From: Chelativorans xinjiangensis
GTDB lineage: Bacteria > Pseudomonadota > Alphaproteobacteria > Rhizobiales > Rhizobiaceae
Reading direction: 5' to 3'
Assembly: GCF_009812055.1 (NCBI RefSeq)
Contig: NZ_WQNH01000027.1
Location: 1-64,000, forward strand
Length of the DNA stretch: 64,000 bases
A program made the translations under genes and the position numbers. The notes below the pieces were generated by a model. That model was not told the DNA's origin. It saw nothing but the letters and a program-made list of their open reading frames with translations, and searched no databases. This document shows positions 60,683 to 64,000 of this stretch, piece after piece (positions within the stretch are counted from its first letter, which is position 1; each line of letters starts with the position of its first letter).

Positions 60683-63600
60683 ATGCCCAACATATCAATC
60701 CGCCGATTTCTCCGTGGCACGCAGGAGCATGAGAGACGGAATCTGCCTGGCTTCTGGAACATAGGCCGGGCAAGGCCACGCGCGGCGGGCATCATCCGCC
60801 GCCTTCGCTCCTGGCTTGGATCGGCCTGGCGCATGGAGAAGCTTTCGCGCGCGCTGCCCGCCATCATGCTTCTGGTGCTGTCGGCCCTTAGCACAACGCC
60901 CGCCGCCGCCCAGAACGTTCCGCCGACCTCGCCATGTGTAGTGGGCGAGGCAACGACACCTGCCGGTTGGTACATAATTGAAGAGACTCCGGATTGCTCC
61001 GACACCGAGAATTGGGGTGTAGGCCCCACCCCGTGGGACAATGGGTCTCTTCCTCCGCTTCCGACTGGAGAACCGACTTTCGCCACCATGATCATAAATA
61101 CGCTTCCAAGCACCGGGACTACCCGTGAGGCCATCGGAACAAACATCACTGGCCTTGTCGTGGGGCGACAATACCAAATCTCATTCTTCGCAATGGGTGC
61201 GGCGGCGACATATGTCAGCGGAAACTTAAGAATTCCGTATCCGGCGTGTCCCCAATTGCAGGTTGGAGTTTCTGGCAATGCACAAAGCTTCGACATTCCC
61301 AACGAAAGCTGGGGCTTTCATTCCTATTCCTTTACGGCAACGGCCGAAACCGAAGAGCTCATTGTCCGGGCCTGGGGCGAAGGCGAGGATTATTGCCTCA
61401 CCAACTTCGCGTTCGGCCTCAGCGCTCTGAAAACGGTCAAGACGGCGTCGACCGGCGCGACCAACGCGGGCGATACCGTCACCTTCACCATCGAAGTCGA
61501 GAATACCGGCGTCGAGCAATTGACGAATATCGGGGTGGACGACAACCTGCTCGAGCGGGAGGACGGCACGCCGCTGCAATTGACCTCCGGCCCTACCTGG
61601 GTCTCCAACAGCGGCTCCTCCCCGCAGGGAACGCTCCAGCGTCAGGAGAAGGCGACCTTCACTGCGACATATGTTCTGACGCAGGAAGATGTCGACGCGG
61701 GCCTCATCCGGAACCAGGCCACAGCCGTGGGAACGCACTCCACCGCTGGCGAGTTCTTCGCCCCCTCGCGGCCAGGCCCGGTGGACCCCGAGGGTCCGAC
61801 CGAGGTGCCGATCCCCCCAAATCCGGCCATCGATGTGCTCAAGCAAGGCACGTTGAGTGACGATGGGACGACCATCACCTACACCTTCACGGTCAGCAAC
61901 ATCGGCAACGTGACGGTTAGCGGGATTACCGTCACGGACCCCCTCTTTACGGTGCAGGGCGGGCCTATCACTCTGGCGCCGGACGCAACGGACAGCACCA
62001 CTTTCACGGGGACCTACACGGTCACCGCGAACGATCTGGCGGCGGGCCAGGTGGAGAACGTCGCCACGGCGGCGGGCACTGACCCGAGCGGCGCTCCGGT
62101 GACAGCGCAGTCGCATGACGAAGGGCAGACGCCGGGCACGCCGACGGTGACGGAGCTGAAGAAGAATGCCGCCGTCGACCTCACCAAGACAGGCGCGTTC
62201 AACGACGAGAACGGCAACGGCTTCGCCGAGCCTGGCGAGACGATCGGCTACACCTTCACGGTGAGGAACACCGGTGATGTGGCCCTCACCAATGTGACGG
62301 TCACCGATCCGAAGGTAAGCGTCACGGGAGGGCCGCTCGCCACGCTTGCGGCGGGGGCGACGGACAGCACCACCTTCACGGCGACCTACACGCTCACCGC
62401 GGACGATCTGGCGGCGGGCCAGGTGGAGAACACGGCCACGGTGACGGGCACTGACCCGGGCGGCGCGCCGGTGACGGCGCAGTCGCATGACGAAGGGCAG
62501 ACGCCAGGCACGCCGACGGTGACGGAGGTGGAGCAGGGCACGTCCGGCCTCGACCTCACCAAGACAGGCGCGTTCAACGACGAGAACGGCAACGGTTTTG
62601 CGGAGGCGGGCGAGACAATCGGCTACACCTTCACAGTCAGGAACATGGGCGATGTGGACCTGACCAATGTGACAATCACCGATCCGAAGGTCAGCGTCAC
62701 GGGCGGGCCGCTCGCCACGCTTGCGGCGGGGGCGACGGACAGCACCACCTTCACGGCGACCTACACGGTCACCGCGGACGATCTGGCGGCGGGCCAGGTG
62801 GAGAACGTCGCCACGGCGACCGGCACCGACCCGAGCGGCGAGCCGGTGACGGCGCAGTCGCATGACGAAGGGCAGACGCCAGGCACGCCGACGGTGACGG
62901 AGGTGGAGCAGGGCGCGTCCACCTTCGACCTCACCAAGACAGGCACGCTCAACGACGCGAACGGCAACGGCTATGCCGAGCCTGGCGAGACGATCGGCTA
63001 TACCTTCACGGTCAGGAACACCGGCGATGTGGACCTGACCAATGTGACGGTCACCGATCCGAAGGTCAGCGTCACGGGCGGGCCGCTCGCCACGCTTGCG
63101 GCGGGGGCGACGGACAGCACCACCTTCACGGCGACCTACACGCTCACGGCCGAGGATCTCGCAAACAGCACGTACGAGAACACGGCCACGGCGACGGGCA
63201 CCGACCCGGGCGGCGCGCCGGTGACGGCGCAGTCGCATGACGAAGGGCAGACGCCGGGCACGCCGACGGTGACGGATACTCCCTTGGGGGACGGCGACTT
63301 CATCAAGACGTCGGTGGGCGTGGCGGACCACAATGGCGACGGTGTGGTGGGGAACGCGGGCGACCGCATCGATTACGCCTTCACGATCGTCAACATGGGC
63401 AACGTGGCGATCGAGACCTTCACGATCAGCGATCCCGGGGCTGTGATCGAGGGCACGCTCGCCGCGCCGATCCCGGTCGGCGGGCGGGACGATACGAGCT
63501 TCACGGGCTACCACGTGATCGCGCAGGAGGAGATCGACGCCGGCGTGTTCAAGAACCTCGCCACGGGGACGGCGACGACGCCGGGGGGCGGGACGTTCAC

Positions 63601-64000
63601 CAAGGAATCGCGCACGGAGCAAGGCGTCGAAGGTGACGAGACGGAAACGCCGCTGGAAGCGACGCCGCAGATCAAGACCGAGTTGGTGTGCACGCCCAAA
63701 GACACGAACGGCAGCGGCATCATCGATGCGGGCGACAAGGTCCTCTGCGAGGTCATCGTCACCAACACGGGCAACGTGACGCTGACCGATGTGACGGTCG
63801 ACGGGGTGCAAGCGCCCGCGGTGCCGGGAGCGACGACACCTGTGGCCGAGGTTGCAGGCGGGCCGATCCCCGTGCTCAAGCCGGGGGAGTCCAACAAGAC
63901 GAGCTTCACCGTCGAGTATGCGCTGACCCAGGAGGATCTGGATGCCGGCGGGGTTCTGTTGCAGGTCGAGGGGACGGGCACGCCGCCGGTCAAGGCGGAC
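60683..64000 (+). CDS. Second giant DUF11-repeat protein, 3' end outside window
   Basis: 1106 codons are seen from ATG 60683 (AAGGGAG upstream), with no stop before the right edge. A 50-residue basic extension precedes a signal peptide (LSRALPAIMLLVLSALSTTP, cut near AAAQ); ATG 60833 would remove the extension but has no good ribosome site. After an N-terminal domain of about 170 aa (to about 245) come a DUF11-like repeat from about 250, four strongly similar ones from about 370, then two domains that match repeats 5 and 6 of the first gene in sequence and order. It should continue like its neighbour into an anchoring domain beyond the window. Confidence 0.85.
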   Translation, partial: MPNISIRRFLRGTQEHERRNLPGFWNIGRARPRAAGIIRRLRSWLGSAWRMEKLSRALPAIMLLVLSALSTTPAAAQNVPPTSPCVVGEATTPAGWYIIEETPDCSDTENWGVGPTPWDNGSLPPLPTGEPTFATMIINTLPSTGTTREAIGTNITGLVVGRQYQISFFAMGAAATYVSGNLRIPYPACPQLQVGVSGNAQSFDIPNESWGFHSYSFTATAETEELIVRAWGEGEDYCLTNFAFGLSALKTVKTASTGATNAGDTVTFTIEVENTGVEQLTNIGVDDNLLEREDGTPLQLTSGPTWVSNSGSSPQGTLQRQEKATFTATYVLTQEDVDAGLIRNQATAVGTHSTAGEFFAPSRPGPVDPEGPTEVPIPPNPAIDVLKQGTLSDDGTTITYTFTVSNIGNVTVSGITVTDPLFTVQGGPITLAPDATDSTTFTGTYTVTANDLAAGQVENVATAAGTDPSGAPVTAQSHDEGQTPGTPTVTELKKNAAVDLTKTGAFNDENGNGFAEPGETIGYTFTVRNTGDVALTNVTVTDPKVSVTGGPLATLAAGATDSTTFTATYTLTADDLAAGQVENTATVTGTDPGGAPVTAQSHDEGQTPGTPTVTEVEQGTSGLDLTKTGAFNDENGNGFAEAGETIGYTFTVRNMGDVDLTNVTITDPKVSVTGGPLATLAAGATDSTTFTATYTVTADDLAAGQVENVATATGTDPSGEPVTAQSHDEGQTPGTPTVTEVEQGASTFDLTKTGTLNDANGNGYAEPGETIGYTFTVRNTGDVDLTNVTVTDPKVSVTGGPLATLAAGATDSTTFTATYTLTAEDLANSTYENTATATGTDPGGAPVTAQSHDEGQTPGTPTVTDTPLGDGDFIKTSVGVADHNGDGVVGNAGDRIDYAFTIVNMGNVAIETFTISDPGAVIEGTLAAPIPVGGRDDTSFTGYHVIAQEEIDAGVFKNLATGTATTPGGGTFTKESRTEQGVEGDETETPLEATPQIKTELVCTPKDTNGSGIIDAGDKVLCEVIVTNTGNVTLTDVTVDGVQAPAVPGATTPVAEVAGGPIPVLKPGESNKTSFTVEYALTQEDLDAGGVLLQVEGTGTPPVKAD
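61850..63295 (+). repeat. Tandem coding repeats, period about 375 bp
   Basis: Four consecutive units of 372-375 bp. Marker GCGCAGTCGCATGACG begins at 62105, 62477, 62852 and 63227, and GACCTCACCAAGAC at 62177, 62552 and 62927. The last three units are nearly identical in DNA, so the duplications look recent or kept alike by recombination. Each unit encodes one DUF11 domain of 124-125 aa. Confidence 0.9.

Noticed and set aside
61850-63295. CRISPR array
   Set aside because: The repeat units are 372-375 bp, coding and contiguous, with no short repeat-spacer pattern and no cas genes nearby.
61226-63811. 861-aa open frame on the minus strand across the second DUF11 gene
   Set aside because: Same reason: it mirrors the 375-bp repeats and has no recognisable motif, ribosome site or signal.

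Overview
The window is high-GC alphaproteobacterial DNA, most likely from Hyphomicrobiales (Rhizobiales), Phyllobacteriaceae/Brucella-like. The evidence is a rhizobial-type flagellar cluster with motC, motE, ftcR, flaF, flbT and DUF1217 and no fliD, fliS or fliO; a BioR-type biotin regulator with BioR boxes; an alphaproteobacterial speF-type leader before an ornithine decarboxylase; and a small RNA resembling the rhizobial alpha-r8/MmgR family. These are assignments by recognition; no searches were run.

Layout. 1-1053: no gene called; short palindromic repeats, and a structured GC-rich stretch at the left edge. 1054-3570: molybdate ABC transporter modABC. 3917-7341: TRAP transporter dctPQM. 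7355-7475: two overlapping CtrA-like boxes in front of a candidate small RNA. 7638-17369: metabolic and regulatory genes (aminotransferase, two GNAT acetyltransferases, NicO-type Ni/Co exporter with a DUF1007 partner, LysR plus amidase, ornithine decarboxylase, SCP2 protein, MarR regulator).

17631-53638: an almost complete flagellar regulon. Minus-strand blocks, in transcription order, are DUF1217-flgF-fliI-orf; an inserted lipoprotein gene; flgB-flgC-fliE-flgG-flgA-flgI-motE-flgH-fliL-fliP; one flagellin; fliF-fliH-motB-motC-fliK-transglycosylase; ftcR; flgE-flgK-flgL-flaF-flbT-flgD-fliQ; then flhA-fliR-fliJ-flgJ-flgN-orf. The plus-strand block is motA-fliM-fliN-fliG-flhB-orf. Most junctions are 1-14 bp overlaps, implying coupled translation. 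A plus-strand biotin locus (bioR-bioY-DUF1284) sits between fliQ and flhA, which are normally adjacent in rhizobia.

53708-55006: a FAD-dependent amine/amino-acid oxidoreductase. 55592-64000: two adjacent giant secreted proteins built from DUF11 repeats. The first is complete (1631 aa); the second runs off the right edge (1106 codons seen). They share domain order and an upstream sequence block.

The most unusual signals are: a ~180-215 bp inverted-repeat element present as three full copies and one half copy, two of which are read in frame at the 5' ends of genes; the CtrA-box/small-RNA unit; the biotin island inside the flagellar operon, with a cysteine-rich DUF1284 gene coupled to bioY; the DUF11 gene pair; and an AT-rich lipoprotein insertion with its own operator-like palindrome.
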